A stretch of DNA of 64,000 nucleotides. Origin: Robertmurraya siralis. GTDB taxonomy: Bacteria; Bacillota; Bacilli; Bacillales; Cytobacillaceae. Below are positions 43,970 through 53,704 of the stretch, one piece after another. The stretch spans positions 62,001-126,000 of the forward strand of contig NZ_SWLZ01000006.1 of the NCBI RefSeq assembly GCF_005502275.1, written 5' to 3'. Numbering within the stretch: position 1 is the stretch's first letter; every line of letters begins with the position of its first letter. A program made the position numbers and the translations under genes. Under the pieces are notes generated by a model that did no database searches, had not been told where the DNA came from, and was given only the letters and a program-made list of their open reading frames with translations.

Positions 43970-44640
43970 TTCCAATTAACCCCCTCGCTTTCGACAATCA
44001 TATCGACATAAATTCCTGGCGTAATAATCGATTCTGGGTCAAGCATACCGGGCGCAACAATCTCCTCAGCTTCAACAATCGTTACCCTGCCTGCTGTTGC
44101 AACTAATGGATTTGTATTTCTTGCACTCTTGTCATAGATGAGATTCCCAAAATAATCAGCTTTTTTAGCATGAACAATCGCCACATCCGCTTGTAAAGCT
44201 GACTCAATCAAGTATGTTTTCCCTCCCATTTCCACCTTTTGCTTTCCAACCTCAATCATGCTCCCCATTCCAATATCAGACAGAACACCTCCTAGTCCAG
44301 CTCCGCCGGCTCGAATTCTCTCAGCTAAAATTCCTTGTGGACAAAACTCAACCTCCATCTTACCCTCAACCATTAATTTCCCTGCTATTGGATTTGAACC
44401 AATATGCGTAGTTATTAGTTTGCTTACTCTTTCCGCACTCACAATTTTCCCGATACCAATCTCCGGAAAACCCGCATCATTTCCAATCAAGGTCAAGTCC
44501 TTGGTCCCTTTTTGAAGAATCCCCTTAATTAAGGTGGGAGGATTGCCAACACCGCCAAAGCCGCCAAACATTAATACGCAACCGTCATTAATGAAAGATA
44601 ATGCATTTTCTAATGTGGTCACCTTAGACTGCATCTCCAT
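43954..44640 (-). CDS. yodS: CoA transferase subunit A (YodS-like)
   Basis: Alpha subunit of the CoA transferase (228 aa). The CoA-binding glycine-rich motif MFGGFGGVGNPPTLI and the later GIGKIVSAERVSKLITTHIGSNP and FCPQGILAERIRAGGAGLGG are characteristic of the AtoD/ScoA group. The ATG at 44640 follows GGGGGG by 8 nt; the longer frame overlaps the yodT stop but lacks a better start. Coupled to yodR by a 16-bp overlap. Confidence 0.92.
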   Translation of the reverse strand: MEMQSKVTTLENALSFINDGCVLMFGGFGGVGNPPTLIKGILQKGTKDLTLIGNDAGFPEIGIGKIVSAERVSKLITTHIGSNPIAGKLMVEGKMEVEFCPQGILAERIRAGGAGLGGVLSDIGMGSMIEVGKQKVEMGGKTYLIESALQADVAIVHAKKADYFGNLIYDKSARNTNPLVATAGRVTIVEAEEIVAPGMLDPESIITPGIYVDMIVESEGVNWKWAWE

Positions 44641-44660
44641 TTTCGATTCCCCCCGTTCTC

Positions 44661-46031
44661 TCAACTGATCGAATCATAACTGTCATCGACCATGACTCCA
44701 TTTTGAATATCGAGAAGTGTCTCTTTAAATATTTTTATCAATTGATCAATCTCTTGTTTATTTATAGTCAAGGGCGGAGAAATAATGACTGCGTCTCCAT
44801 CGCCTCCTTCTATTCCTGCAGAAGCTGGATAGATTAATAGTCCCTTATCCCTCGCCAATGCGACAACTGAATTAGTTAGATCAAGATCTTTACGAAACGG
44901 GAACTTGCTAAAGTAATTCGCCACAAATTCCACTCCAACAAGGAGTCCTTTCCCCCTTACATCCCCGATAATAGGAATTTGCTGGGCCATTTTTTGCAGT
45001 TCATTTAAGAGGTATTGTCCATTCTCCTCTGCCTTTGCTACTAGTTGATGTTGTTCAATATACTCTAGCACTGCTAACGATACGGCAGCGGATTGAGGGT
45101 TTGCACTGTATGTGTGCCCACTCATAATCATCTTTGACCCTTGGCGAATCGGAGCAAGCACTTTTTCACTTACAAGGGTAGCCGCGATTGGTGTATAACC
45201 TGCGCTCATCCCTTTTCCAAGTGTAATGATATCTGGCCTTACTCCCCAATGTTCCATCGCCAGCATTTTTCCAGTACGTCCAATTCCAGTCATCACTTCA
45301 TCAGCAATAAATAAAATGCTGTGCTTTTCGCAAATTTCTTTAATGTACTTATAATATCCCTCAGGTGGTACTATCACTGCTCCGGCTGCACCGATAATTG
45401 GTTCAGCTATAAACGCGGCAATATGCTCTGCACCGATTCGTTGAATTGCGCTCTCAAGCTCTGATGCGCATTGTAATTGACAGCTTGGATAAGTTGCATG
45501 AAATGGACAACGATAGCAATAAGGCGCTGAAATCGTTGGCAAATCATCCAATAATGAAACAAACCTTCTACGCCGTTCTGAATGTCCTGATAAGGATAAT
45601 GAACCAATCGTAATTCCATGATAACTAGTCCATCTTGAAATCACTTTATTTTTTGTTGTCTTTCCCTGTTCCTGCCAATATTGAATTGCAATTTTCATTG
45701 CCGTTTCTGTTGCTTCAGAGCCACTATTTACAAAGAAGGAACTGTAGTCGCCAGCTTTAATAAAATCAATCCTGCTTAATTTAGCCGCCAATCTTTCCGC
45801 TTCTTCAGTTGTGAATTGTGAGCGGTACACAAATGAGATTTTTTGAGCTTGCTTGATCATCGCTTCGATAATTTCAGGAACAGCATGACCTATACTTGCT
45901 GTTACTGCTCCAGAAGAACCATCAATATATTGCTTATTCGTGTCATCATAAATATAAATCCCCTTCCCATACTTGGCAGTAGGATAATGACCATCTAATA
46001 AGGGTTTTATTAAAAATGTTTGTTCGCTCAT
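44661..46031 (-). CDS. yodT: Class III aminotransferase, YodT-like
   Basis: PLP-dependent omega-aminotransferase (456 aa). It has VNSGSEATETAMKIA, SWTSYHGITIGSLSL-type substrate region, ILFIADEVMTGIGRTGK and the PLP lysine in ITLGKGMSAGYTP. It carries the cysteine cluster PYCYRCPFHATYPSCQLQC (about residues 170-190) seen in this subfamily, perhaps structural metal or disulfide. The ATG follows AAGGAGG by 8 nt. It is the first gene of the operon, divergent from the PucR-like regulator across 170 bp. Confidence 0.88.
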   Translation of the reverse strand: MSEQTFLIKPLLDGHYPTAKYGKGIYIYDDTNKQYIDGSSGAVTASIGHAVPEIIEAMIKQAQKISFVYRSQFTTEEAERLAAKLSRIDFIKAGDYSSFFVNSGSEATETAMKIAIQYWQEQGKTTKNKVISRWTSYHGITIGSLSLSGHSERRRRFVSLLDDLPTISAPYCYRCPFHATYPSCQLQCASELESAIQRIGAEHIAAFIAEPIIGAAGAVIVPPEGYYKYIKEICEKHSILFIADEVMTGIGRTGKMLAMEHWGVRPDIITLGKGMSAGYTPIAATLVSEKVLAPIRQGSKMIMSGHTYSANPQSAAVSLAVLEYIEQHQLVAKAEENGQYLLNELQKMAQQIPIIGDVRGKGLLVGVEFVANYFSKFPFRKDLDLTNSVVALARDKGLLIYPASAGIEGGDGDAVIISPPLTINKQEIDQLIKIFKETLLDIQNGVMVDDSYDSIS

Positions 46032-46201
46032 TGTACTCGCCTCCTTATTAAGGGATTTAAAATTATTGTTTTTTTCTGATAATTACATCTTATTTCAAGA
46101 AATACACAATTGATATTCGTCAAACCAATGAAAATTAGTGGCTTTTTATTATACAATATGTATAAGAATGTCCATGAAATGATAGATTGGTGGGATTTAA
46201 A

Positions 46202-47845
46202 ATGAGTATAAGTGTTCAGGAAGCCATTTCCCTTCCAGTAATGAAAGAAGCGAAAATACGCGGCGGAGCAGGGGGAATTGATAACCAGATAAAATGGGTC
46301 ACCATTGTCGAAATCATTGAGGATATTAACCGTTTCCAAGAGGGGGAATTTCTCATTACAACAGGCTATGGTTTAAATGAAGACAGTGCAAATTTTAAAA
46401 AATTGCTAACGATGAAACAGCTATCAGGAGTCGCCATCTACAGCGGCTTTTATTTACAAGACATTCCTCAAGCTTTTATTGAAATCGCTAATCAATACCA
46501 ATTGCCGCTAATCGAGCTTCCAACCCATATTAATTTTTCTTCTATTACGAAAAGTATTCTGCAGCAAATTTTAAATAAGCAAATGGAGGTTACGTCCTTT
46601 TCGCTAGAAACTCATAAACAATTAACAAGCCTTGTCTTAAAAAATGAACAAGAAAATAAGATTTCAACTACTTTAGCCGAATTAATTAATTCTTCCATTT
46701 TTGTCTTAAACGAATCCGATGAATTTGCTTATTACGCCTACAAGCATCATTCTTTACTTTATAGCAATAATGCGATCTTCATCAATAATCGCTCCATTCC
46801 ATTCATTCCCTTAGTGCAGAAATGCCGCAGTCGAAAACAGCCATCAGAACTAGAATGGGATATTTTCAAAGTGTATGTTCATCCGATTATTGCCAATGAG
46901 CACTATCATGGCACATTAATTGTTATTACCGAAATCGAAAAATGGCAAGACGTTTATATTACAACAATTGAACATGCAGCTACTGTATATGCCATTGAAT
47001 TTTTAAAAGAAGAGGCAGTGAAACAAACACAAATTCGATTACAGGGAGAATTTCTGGAGGAAATCATTAACGGCAGCTTTCAATCGACGTCACTGATTAT
47101 CGATAGAGGAAAAAAGCTTGGATACGATCTTTCTCTCCATCATGCAGTCCTGCAAATTAAACTGGAGAAATATGAAGAAAACGAATTCTTTAAGCACCAA
47201 GTTGAACTGCTGTATAATCATGTCCTTACCTACTTGGATAGGTCAAATAGGCAATTTATGCTGAGAACGAGGTTAGATGGCCTGATTATTCTTACAGAAG
47301 TCAAAGTTACCAAGAAAGAAGAGAATGCTATTGAAGACAGCATTAGACTCGCTAAAAATCTATTAAATCATTGGCAGCAGCGGAACCGGGGGATCCCCAT
47401 TATCATTGGAGTAGGAAGCGCATATAAAAATGTTAATCAATTAAGTGATAGTGCCAATGAAGCAAAATATGCAGTTGATTTATCCAATCTTTTATTAGTA
47501 AAAAAAGAAATTATTCATTACAACGACTTAGCAACCTTCCATTTATTATTACAGATGAAGGAATTAGGAATAAGCTTGGCGGAATTTTACGAGGAACAAA
47601 TAGGCAGTTTACTAGAAGGGAGTAAACATGGGATTGATTACGTCCATACTCTTGAGCTTTATTTCAAACATAATCTCAATATACAAGCAACTGCAGCAGA
47701 GCTTTTCATCCATCGACATACATTAAAATATCGCCTCAGGCAAATTGAAAGTCGCAGTGGGTCCGATCTAAATTCCGCTGATGCGAGGTTGACCCTCCAA
47801 TTGGCAATAGCCGCCTACAAATTGGAACAATATTTTAACAGTTAA
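46202..47845 (+). CDS. PucR-family transcriptional regulator
   Basis: 547-aa activator with the PucR architecture: N-terminal PucR (purine catabolism) domain at about residues 5-125 with GDNQIKWVTIVEI-type and FQEGEFLITTGYGL, a central GGDEF-like/CdaR domain with VGSAYKNVNQLSDSANEAKYAV, and a C-terminal helix-turn-helix LELYFKHNLNIQATAAELFIHRHTLKYRLRQIE. Such proteins activate adjacent catabolic operons when an inducer binds. The ATG at 46202 follows GGTGGG by 7 nt. It is divergent from yodT, so it is the likely regulator of yodTSRQ-gabT. Confidence 0.88.
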   Translation: MSISVQEAISLPVMKEAKIRGGAGGIDNQIKWVTIVEIIEDINRFQEGEFLITTGYGLNEDSANFKKLLTMKQLSGVAIYSGFYLQDIPQAFIEIANQYQLPLIELPTHINFSSITKSILQQILNKQMEVTSFSLETHKQLTSLVLKNEQENKISTTLAELINSSIFVLNESDEFAYYAYKHHSLLYSNNAIFINNRSIPFIPLVQKCRSRKQPSELEWDIFKVYVHPIIANEHYHGTLIVITEIEKWQDVYITTIEHAATVYAIEFLKEEAVKQTQIRLQGEFLEEIINGSFQSTSLIIDRGKKLGYDLSLHHAVLQIKLEKYEENEFFKHQVELLYNHVLTYLDRSNRQFMLRTRLDGLIILTEVKVTKKEENAIEDSIRLAKNLLNHWQQRNRGIPIIIGVGSAYKNVNQLSDSANEAKYAVDLSNLLLVKKEIIHYNDLATFHLLLQMKELGISLAEFYEEQIGSLLEGSKHGIDYVHTLELYFKHNLNIQATAAELFIHRHTLKYRLRQIESRSGSDLNSADARLTLQLAIAAYKLEQYFNS

Positions 47846-47910
47846 CCAAAATATGATTAAAGATTGTTTTTTCTCGGCTTTACACCCCGAAAAAACAAGG
47901 GACGTCTTTT

Positions 47911-47958
47911 AAAAAAATCTGGAATGAAATGAACGTATAAGCGTCATTTCATTCCAGA
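47911..47958 (-). terminator. Terminator of the enoyl-CoA hydratase gene
   Basis: A perfect 15-bp stem TCTGGAATGAAATGA / TCATTTCATTCCAGA with an 11-nt loop; seven T follow on the minus strand. It lies 4 bp past the stop codon. Confidence 0.92.
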
Positions 47959-47962
47959 CTAA

Positions 47963-48760
47963 TTATTTTCCAGTGAACTTCGGTCTTCTTTTTTCAAGAA
48001 AGGCAGCGATCCCTTCTTGATGGTCTTTCGTTTGGCGCATCGCATATTGCCCATTTTTCTCTAATTCCAAGATTTTCAGGAGCTGTGGACGATTTTTTTC
48101 AGCAAGGATTTTTTTGGTTTTAATCATAGCCTTTATCGGTTTATTTAACCAATCCTCTATTTTGGCCTCAAGCGCCTCTTTATAATTCGCTGCGACTTCA
48201 TGAACGAGATTCAATTTATACGCCTCTTCAGCAGATAATGACTTACCTTCCCAAATTAACTGTTTCGCCTTATTTTCCCCCATTCTTTTCTCTAAGAAAA
48301 AATGCGCTCCTCCATCAGGGATAAGGCCGATCCCAATAAAATTCATCGCAAGCTTACTGTTCTCATCAGCAATTATGTAATCCGTAGCCAGCGCAAGACT
48401 AAGCCCCAGTCCTGCAGCAGCCCCCGAAATTGCACTAATTGTCAGCATCGGCAGACTATGAATTGTAACCACCAATTCATTAATGCTATCCATGACGGAA
48501 GAGAAATCGTTTTCATTCACTTTCTGATTGAGCATTGTTTTAATGTCTCCCCCAGAGGAAAATGACCGTTCATTTCCAGTGAAAACTACAATATCAATTA
48601 CATCAGAGTTGCTGATTTCCTTTAAATTACTAGCTAGTTCCTTAATCATTTCAATGTTTATCGAATTCAAGCTTTCAGGACGATTAAATTGAATTGTGGC
48701 TACTCGCCCAGCCACATTGACATTCACCGTATTCGTAAGAAACTCAGTTGTCATAACCAT
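47963..48760 (-). CDS. yhaR: Enoyl-CoA hydratase/isomerase family protein (YhaR-like)
   Basis: Crotonase-superfamily enzyme (265 aa). The oxyanion-hole segments are NERSFSSGGDIKTM and SAISGAAAGLGLSLALATDY; the second catalytic region GIGLIPDGGAHFFLEKRMG has Asp where hydratases have Glu, so isomerase or other chemistry is possible. The C terminus FLEKRRPKFTGK is standard. Two ATG starts (48760 and 48754) share AAAGGAGGGGG; I use the first. Position toward yhaQ fits B. subtilis yhaR. It is separate from the yod-like operon by the convergent pucR-type gene. Confidence 0.82.
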   Translation of the reverse strand: MVMTTEFLTNTVNVNVAGRVATIQFNRPESLNSINIEMIKELASNLKEISNSDVIDIVVFTGNERSFSSGGDIKTMLNQKVNENDFSSVMDSINELVVTIHSLPMLTISAISGAAAGLGLSLALATDYIIADENSKLAMNFIGIGLIPDGGAHFFLEKRMGENKAKQLIWEGKSLSAEEAYKLNLVHEVAANYKEALEAKIEDWLNKPIKAMIKTKKILAEKNRPQLLKILELEKNGQYAMRQTKDHQEGIAAFLEKRRPKFTGK

Positions 48761-49156
48761 TCCCCCTCCTTTACTTCCTTCACCTCCATTATAAAGGCAA
48801 TAGCTGGAAAGGATAAGTATTTTTTATAATATTTTAAAATTACTTTTTATTTCGATTAGAACAAAAATACTTCGGATTAGTTAAAAGCAGTCAGAAGCGG
48901 ACAAAAACCCTTTAATGTGACTCGAATCGCGATATTTAATAGGTTATAAACAGCTTGCGCTAATATTTCTTAAATTAATTGTTTAGGCGAGACATACTGC
49001 TGATTCTTCATCAAGGTTTAAATCTGACTCGATGAGCTAAGAGAAAACTTGTTTTCCCATATTTCACCGAGTCAGAACTGAAGGCTTAGCGAAAAATATA
49101 TCTGAACTCCCTCATAATATTTCAGAAAGAAAATTTGCTTTCACGAGTTGCCCGTT
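48761..49156. other. Intergenic stretch with a long-armed hairpin
   Basis: No gene seen. TCTGACTCG (49023-49031) pairs with CGAGTCAGA (49068-49076), and an inner GAGAAAAC/GTTTTCCC pairing extends it. It probably terminates the acyl-CoA ligase transcript on the minus strand, though it lies 80 bp past the stop and lacks a strong T-run. Confidence 0.5.
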
Positions 49157-50767
49157 TTAATTCTTTTGCAATTCCTCTTGAACTTTATCGCGTAAAGCAC
49201 GCTTAAGAAACTTGCCAACTGATGTTTTAGGAATTTCCTGCAAAAATAAAACATCATCAGGTAACCACCATTTTGCAAACTGCGGTTTGAGAAAATCTAT
49301 TAATTCTTCTTTTGTTATTTCTGCTTTCTCTTTTAACACAACACATGCTACCGGTCTTTCCTGCCATTGTTCATGTGGAACTGCAACAACTGCTGCCTCG
49401 AATACAGCTTCATGAGCCATCAGAGCGTTTTCTAGATCGACAGAGGAAATCCACTCTCCGCCACTTTTGATTAAGTCCTTTGTTCGATCAATTATTTTAA
49501 TAAAACCTTCTTCATCTACGGTGACCACATCTCCCGTAAATAACCAACCATCTGAGAATGCTTCACCCGTTCTTTCATCATGATAATATTCCGATGCAAT
49601 CCACGGGCCGCGGAGGGCAAGTTCTCCCATTTCCTTTCCATCCCATGCAATTTCTCCAGAGTGTCCTACTACTTTCATCTCCAGTCCAGGCACGAGTATC
49701 CCCTGTTTCGCACGAATATTTAATCTCTCTTCATAAGGCAGTTCTTCCTGGTAACTCTTTAACGTTGAAATAACGGCAAGTGGACTTGTTTCCGTCATTC
49801 CATATCCATGCATAAAAGGAATATTATATTTCTGTTCAAACGCTCTAATCACCGATTTAGGGGCAGCTGAACCACCGCAAAGAACGGCTCTTAAGCTGCT
49901 AACATCATATTTCTTCTCTTCCAATTCTTTCAGTAAACCTAACCAAACGGTCGGAACTCCGGCTGCAAAAGTTACCTTTTCCTGTTCAATCAGCTCAGCC
50001 AATATTTTAGGTGTAAAATAAGGACCAGGCATGACTAAAGTTGTCCCAAACCAAACACCTGCAAACGGTAGCCCCCATGCATTGGCATGAAACATCGGAA
50101 CAATGGCCATCGCCACATCACGTTCACTAATGGCTGCACTATCAGCCATCCCTAGTGCCATGCTGTGTAAAACTGTACTTCTATGTGTATAAACAACTCC
50201 TTTCGGATTTCCTGTCGTTGCCGATGTATAACACATCCCAGCAGGGTCATTTTCTTCAATATCTTCTGGATATTCAAAATCATTGCGGCCATTTTCGATT
50301 AATTCTTCATAATGGTAGACAGGTGAAAGGCTTGTTTCAGGTAACTCTTCTTCATCTGTCATGATAACAAAGGCTTTTACCGTTGGAATTTCATGTTGGC
50401 ATTTCTCAATTAGTGGGACGATATCTGCATCAATGAGTAGGACTTTATCTTCTGCATGATTAATAATGTAGGAAATATGATGAGGTGCTAATCGTATGTT
50501 AATTGTGTGGAGTACTGCTCCGCAACATGGTATCGCGAAATAGGTTTCTAAATGACGATGAGTGTTCCAGGCAAGTGTCCCAACTTTATCCCCCTTTTGC
50601 ATGCCAAGTTTTTGGAGACTATCGGCTAACCTTCTCGTTCGTTCCGCCATTTCTTTGTAAGTTAACCTTGTAATTCCCTTTGCAGTCCGTGAGATGACTT
50701 GTTTTTTTGGAAAAAACGTTTCTGCCCGCTTAATCATTTGCGTGATTGTTAAAGGTGTTTGCATCAT
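49157..50767 (-). CDS. Fatty acyl-CoA synthetase (AMP-binding)
   Basis: Acyl-adenylate forming ligase (536 aa) that activates a medium- or long-chain fatty acid to its CoA ester. The P-loop reads [12 protein letters not shown], with Ala where the canonical motif has Gly. The [18 protein letters not shown] and [12 protein letters not shown] motifs and the C-terminal catalytic lysine in [11 protein letters not shown] are present. It resembles AlkK-type ligases. Start codons TTG-ATG-ATG follow AAGGAGG; the first ATG is used, and the TTG is an alternative. It is monocistronic, near a crotonase gene. Confidence 0.88.
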   Translation of the reverse strand: MMQTPLTITQMIKRAETFFPKKQVISRTAKGITRLTYKEMAERTRRLADSLQKLGMQKGDKVGTLAWNTHRHLETYFAIPCCGAVLHTINIRLAPHHISYIINHAEDKVLLIDADIVPLIEKCQHEIPTVKAFVIMTDEEELPETSLSPVYHYEELIENGRNDFEYPEDIEENDPAGMCYTSATTGNPKGVVYTHRSTVLHSMALGMADSAAISERDVAMAIVPMFHANAWGLPFAGVWFGTTLVMPGPYFTPKILAELIEQEKVTFAAGVPTVWLGLLKELEEKKYDVSSLRAVLCGGSAAPKSVIRAFEQKYNIPFMHGYGMTETSPLAVISTLKSYQEELPYEERLNIRAKQGILVPGLEMKVVGHSGEIAWDGKEMGELALRGPWIASEYYHDERTGEAFSDGWLFTGDVVTVDEEGFIKIIDRTKDLIKSGGEWISSVDLENALMAHEAVFEAAVVAVPHEQWQERPVACVVLKEKAEITKEELIDFLKPQFAKWWLPDDVLFLQEIPKTSVGKFLKRALRDKVQEELQKN

Positions 50768-51139
50768 CAATTTTATCTTCCTCCTTTTGAAAATAAAACG
50801 CTTACATTTTTTCTGCTTATAAATAATTATGAAGCCTTTTCTAAAAGATTCTCTCTTTAAGAAAAAAATCCTTTTTTATGTTTAAAGATTTTATCATTTT
50901 TAATCCAACCGCTTTTTCAATAAAAACAAAGATGGCAAAGCTAATCTTGATTTCAGCTCACTTGCTTGACCCCTGTCCAAATTAGCAGAACAGCGGATTC
51001 CTCAGGAGCTTGCTCTTTTAGAAAGTTTGGCGCCCACCCCATCACAGGCATCCACTCCCACAACAGAGACTATGCTTAATAAATGGCTTCTTTTTAAGAT
51101 GTAGTAAGAACAACAGTTAAGCTACTTTAAATACATTAA
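50768..51139. other. Intergenic stretch, no gene seen
   Basis: Between the ligase gene and the hemZ terminator there is no convincing frame with a ribosome binding site. The portion from about 50960 to 51070 is less AT-rich than its surroundings but I cannot identify it. Confidence 0.45.
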
Positions 51140-51187
51140 AACTGCTAACAAAACTCATTTTCCTTCCGAGCTTATCAGCAGTTTTTT
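51138..51187 (-). terminator. Terminator of hemZ
   Basis: AAAACTGCT pairs with AGCAGTTTT; on the minus strand the stem ends in TTTT followed by AATGTATTT. It lies just past the hemZ stop. Confidence 0.7.
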
Positions 51188-51191
51188 GAAT

Positions 51192-52700
51192 TTATTTAGT
51201 TAACACATTTTTGTTAAAAATCTCATTTAGGATAGCGATCTTCTTATTTGTGTATTCTTCAAAACTGTCGTTGTAGGTTTTTGGGTCTTTTGGGTTGGCA
51301 AAATGATTGATCTTCCCATCTTGGTCAATAAACTTACTAGCCGCTCCACAGCCGAGGCCGATGATGGTTTGCTGTTCCTCCATAATCATGATGTTATAAA
51401 TACTTTCCTGATTTGGAAGGGAGTAGCCGACATTTTCCAGATTCCCTAAAATGTTCTTCTGTCTGTATAAATAGTATGGAGCATAGCCATGTTCCTTCGT
51501 CCACTTCTCTCCTAAATCCATCATTTCAACTATCTCTTCTCTGCTTGCCACTTTGTAACGAGATTTATTTCTCGTCATTTCCGAAGCACGTTTGAAGGAC
51601 AATGTATGAATGGTTAAGGACTCCGGCATGAGCTTTTCCGTTTCATCAAGGGAATGTTGAAATTCCGCAACCCCCTCACCAGGCAAACCAATGATTAAAT
51701 CCATATTAATATTGTTCATTCCCATTTGCCGCGCGAGGTCAAATTTATTGATCGTTTCCTCCACTGTGTGGTGACGACCGATCGCTTTTAATGTCTCTTG
51801 TGTGTACGATTGAGGATTGACACTGATTCGATCAATCTTCCATTTTTTTAATACTGATAGCTTTTCTGGGGTAATCGTATCTGGTCTTCCTGCCTCTACA
51901 GTGATTTCACGAATATTTTCCACATCTGGAAAGGATGTGTACATTTCCTCATAGAGCATATCCATTTCTTCTGCAGTAATACTCGTCGGAGTGCCTCCGC
52001 CATAATAAACAGTAGTAATTTTCACATTATTTTCCTTAAGCCATTCGCCGAGCTTTCTCATTTCAAAATGGAGACCACCAAGAAAGGAGTTGACTGAACC
52101 TTGTCGTCCGTTTATCGCATAAGCCGGAAAAGTGCAGTAGGCACATTTCGTTGGGCAGAAAGGAATACCGATATAAATACTTACTTCTTTCCCCAATTCA
52201 TAAAGGTCTGGTACAACGGCTAATTGACGATCGACAATGGCCTGCATCAATTCAATTTTTTCGTCGGTGATTAAGTAATCAGACTTTAGCTTTTGATGAG
52301 CTGCTTCTTTTGTCAATCCTTGTTGAAGCGATTTATGCAATAGCTTTGTCGGTCTTATACCTGTTAGGATTCCCCACTTTTGTACCATTTTTGTGCAGTC
52401 CTGTAAGACGGATAAATACACATGGGCCACGGCATTTTTGATAACTTTAAATTGTTCTTTTTCCGTAAGACCATCAGAAAGAGCTTTTTCATAAAAAGCT
52501 TTATAGCTTTGCTCATTTTGTTGCAATACAGCTTGAACTTCTACTTTTGCTCCAATCTGTAGCTCAAAATCAATTTTTATATTGGCTTTGCCCATTTCTT
52601 CTTCGAGAGAAATCGAGGTTTCTTCAAAAAACAGGTTCGCTATTAATTGGAGCGGCCTTGCAAATCGTTCATCCTTTAAGCCATTTATGTGAATATACAA
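51192..52700 (-). CDS. hemZ: Oxygen-independent coproporphyrinogen III dehydrogenase HemZ
   Basis: Radical SAM protein of the HemN/HemZ group (502 aa) that acts on coproporphyrinogen III under low oxygen. The iron-sulfur motif CPTKCAYC lies near residue 162, followed by YYGGGTPTS, EITVEAGRPDTI, SVNPQSY and NNINMDLIIGLPGE. It follows B. subtilis HemZ along its length. The start is TTG at 52700 (giving MYIHINGLKDERF) after AAGGAG by 8 nt. The longer frame begins on the -35 box of a strong promoter, so it cannot be translated from there. Confidence 0.94.
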   Translation of the reverse strand: MYIHINGLKDERFARPLQLIANLFFEETSISLEEEMGKANIKIDFELQIGAKVEVQAVLQQNEQSYKAFYEKALSDGLTEKEQFKVIKNAVAHVYLSVLQDCTKMVQKWGILTGIRPTKLLHKSLQQGLTKEAAHQKLKSDYLITDEKIELMQAIVDRQLAVVPDLYELGKEVSIYIGIPFCPTKCAYCTFPAYAINGRQGSVNSFLGGLHFEMRKLGEWLKENNVKITTVYYGGGTPTSITAEEMDMLYEEMYTSFPDVENIREITVEAGRPDTITPEKLSVLKKWKIDRISVNPQSYTQETLKAIGRHHTVEETINKFDLARQMGMNNINMDLIIGLPGEGVAEFQHSLDETEKLMPESLTIHTLSFKRASEMTRNKSRYKVASREEIVEMMDLGEKWTKEHGYAPYYLYRQKNILGNLENVGYSLPNQESIYNIMIMEEQQTIIGLGCGAASKFIDQDGKINHFANPKDPKTYNDSFEEYTNKKIAILNEIFNKNVLTK

Positions 52701-52743
52701 AAGTATCTCTCCTTGCTCTTTCATTAAAGACAAAATTACTTCT

Positions 52744-52772
52744 AGTGTACAGAATAGAGCAATCGAGGTCAA
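52744..52772 (-). promoter_or_regulatory. SigA promoter of hemZ
   Basis: On the minus strand TTGACC, a 17-bp spacer and TACACT. Transcription would start near 52737, leaving a leader of about 36 nt before the TTG start codon. Confidence 0.65.
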
Positions 52773-52795
52773 TTGGAAGACAGCTCTCTATTCCT

Positions 52796-52824
52796 AAAAA
52801 ATGGATTGCACGAATGGCAATCCA
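52796..52824 (-). terminator. Terminator of yhaX
   Basis: An 8-bp stem TGGATTGC / GCAATCCA with a 7-nt loop; six T follow on the minus strand, 14 bp after the yhaX stop. Confidence 0.9.
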
Positions 52825-52837
52825 CTTTACTATCCTA

Positions 52838-53704
52838 TTAACGAATAATATTCATTTTTCTTAAAAACTCAATCGGCTGTTGTTTGCGAAAATGCTCCTT
52901 CACCATATAACCTACCCCCTGCTGATTATTCGAGCGGGTAATCCAATCTGCCGCCTTTTTTACTTCTATTGGTGCATTCCCCATCGCAACACCAAGCCCA
53001 ACTGCTTCAATCATTTCTAAATCATCAATGGCATCGCCAATTGCAACGATCTCATTTCGTTTAATGCCCAACTGCTGACCTAAAAAGAGGAGGCCAGTGA
53101 GCTTGGAAACGCCACGTGGTACAATTTCCATTCTATAATCTGTTAACTTTAACAGATCAACCTCAGAAAACATTCCTTCAATCGCTTTCTTTGCATCTTC
53201 AAGGTCATTTTTTTGTTCGAAATATACTTCTACTTTTGGTGGCGAGATCGGTTCATCCATTATGGTATCGCTGATAGAATCCACAAACTGATGGGGATAA
53301 TGAAGCGGGTCCCCAGAATTCACGACCGTCTTTGCCAGAAGATTGTTATTTATTTTCAGTTTATTGGCAAGGGAATATTTTTCATGGACAAGTCTGATTT
53401 GGCACTGGAAGCCTTCCAAAAGTCTAACAATTTCAAAGGTAATGTCCTCAGAAATCCTTCTTTCCAAAACAGGCCTCTCGAGTTCCTTCGCCACATATCC
53501 TCCGCGATGGGTGATGAGAACAGAATCTATTTTTAATGCTTTGGCAACTTTTTTTGCTGATTGAAAGCTTCTTGAAGTCACCAATGTAACGTAAATACCC
53601 TTTTCTCTGACGTATTCAACAGCCTCTTTAGTAGACTTATGTAACCTTCCATTTGACTGTAAAAGTGTGCCATCGATATTTAAAGCTAATAGCCTATAAA
53701 TCAC
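52838..53704 (-). CDS. yhaX: HAD-superfamily protein of the Cof type, YhaX
   Basis: 288-aa Cof/YbdK-type HAD protein. Motif II TLVTSRS, motif III lysine in PRGVSKLTGLL and motif IV VAIGDAIDDLEMI are intact, and the C2 cap lies between about residues 85 and 205. Motif I reads LNIDGTLL: the nucleophile Asp of DxDGT is replaced by Asn, so phosphatase activity is questionable. As I recall, B. subtilis YhaX shares this. The GTG start follows AAGGGGG by 8 nt. It lies upstream of hemZ, as in B. subtilis. Confidence 0.88.
   Translation of the reverse strand: MIYRLLALNIDGTLLQSNGRLHKSTKEAVEYVREKGIYVTLVTSRSFQSAKKVAKALKIDSVLITHRGGYVAKELERPVLERRISEDITFEIVRLLEGFQCQIRLVHEKYSLANKLKINNNLLAKTVVNSGDPLHYPHQFVDSISDTIMDEPISPPKVEVYFEQKNDLEDAKKAIEGMFSEVDLLKLTDYRMEIVPRGVSKLTGLLFLGQQLGIKRNEIVAIGDAIDDLEMIEAVGLGVAMGNAPIEVKKAADWITRSNNQQGVGYMVKEHFRKQQPIEFLRKMNIIR

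Noticed and set aside
46032-46201. SigL (-12/-24) promoter before the yodT operon
   Set aside because: No TGGCAC-N5-TTGCA pattern was found in either strand, and PucR regulators do not require it.
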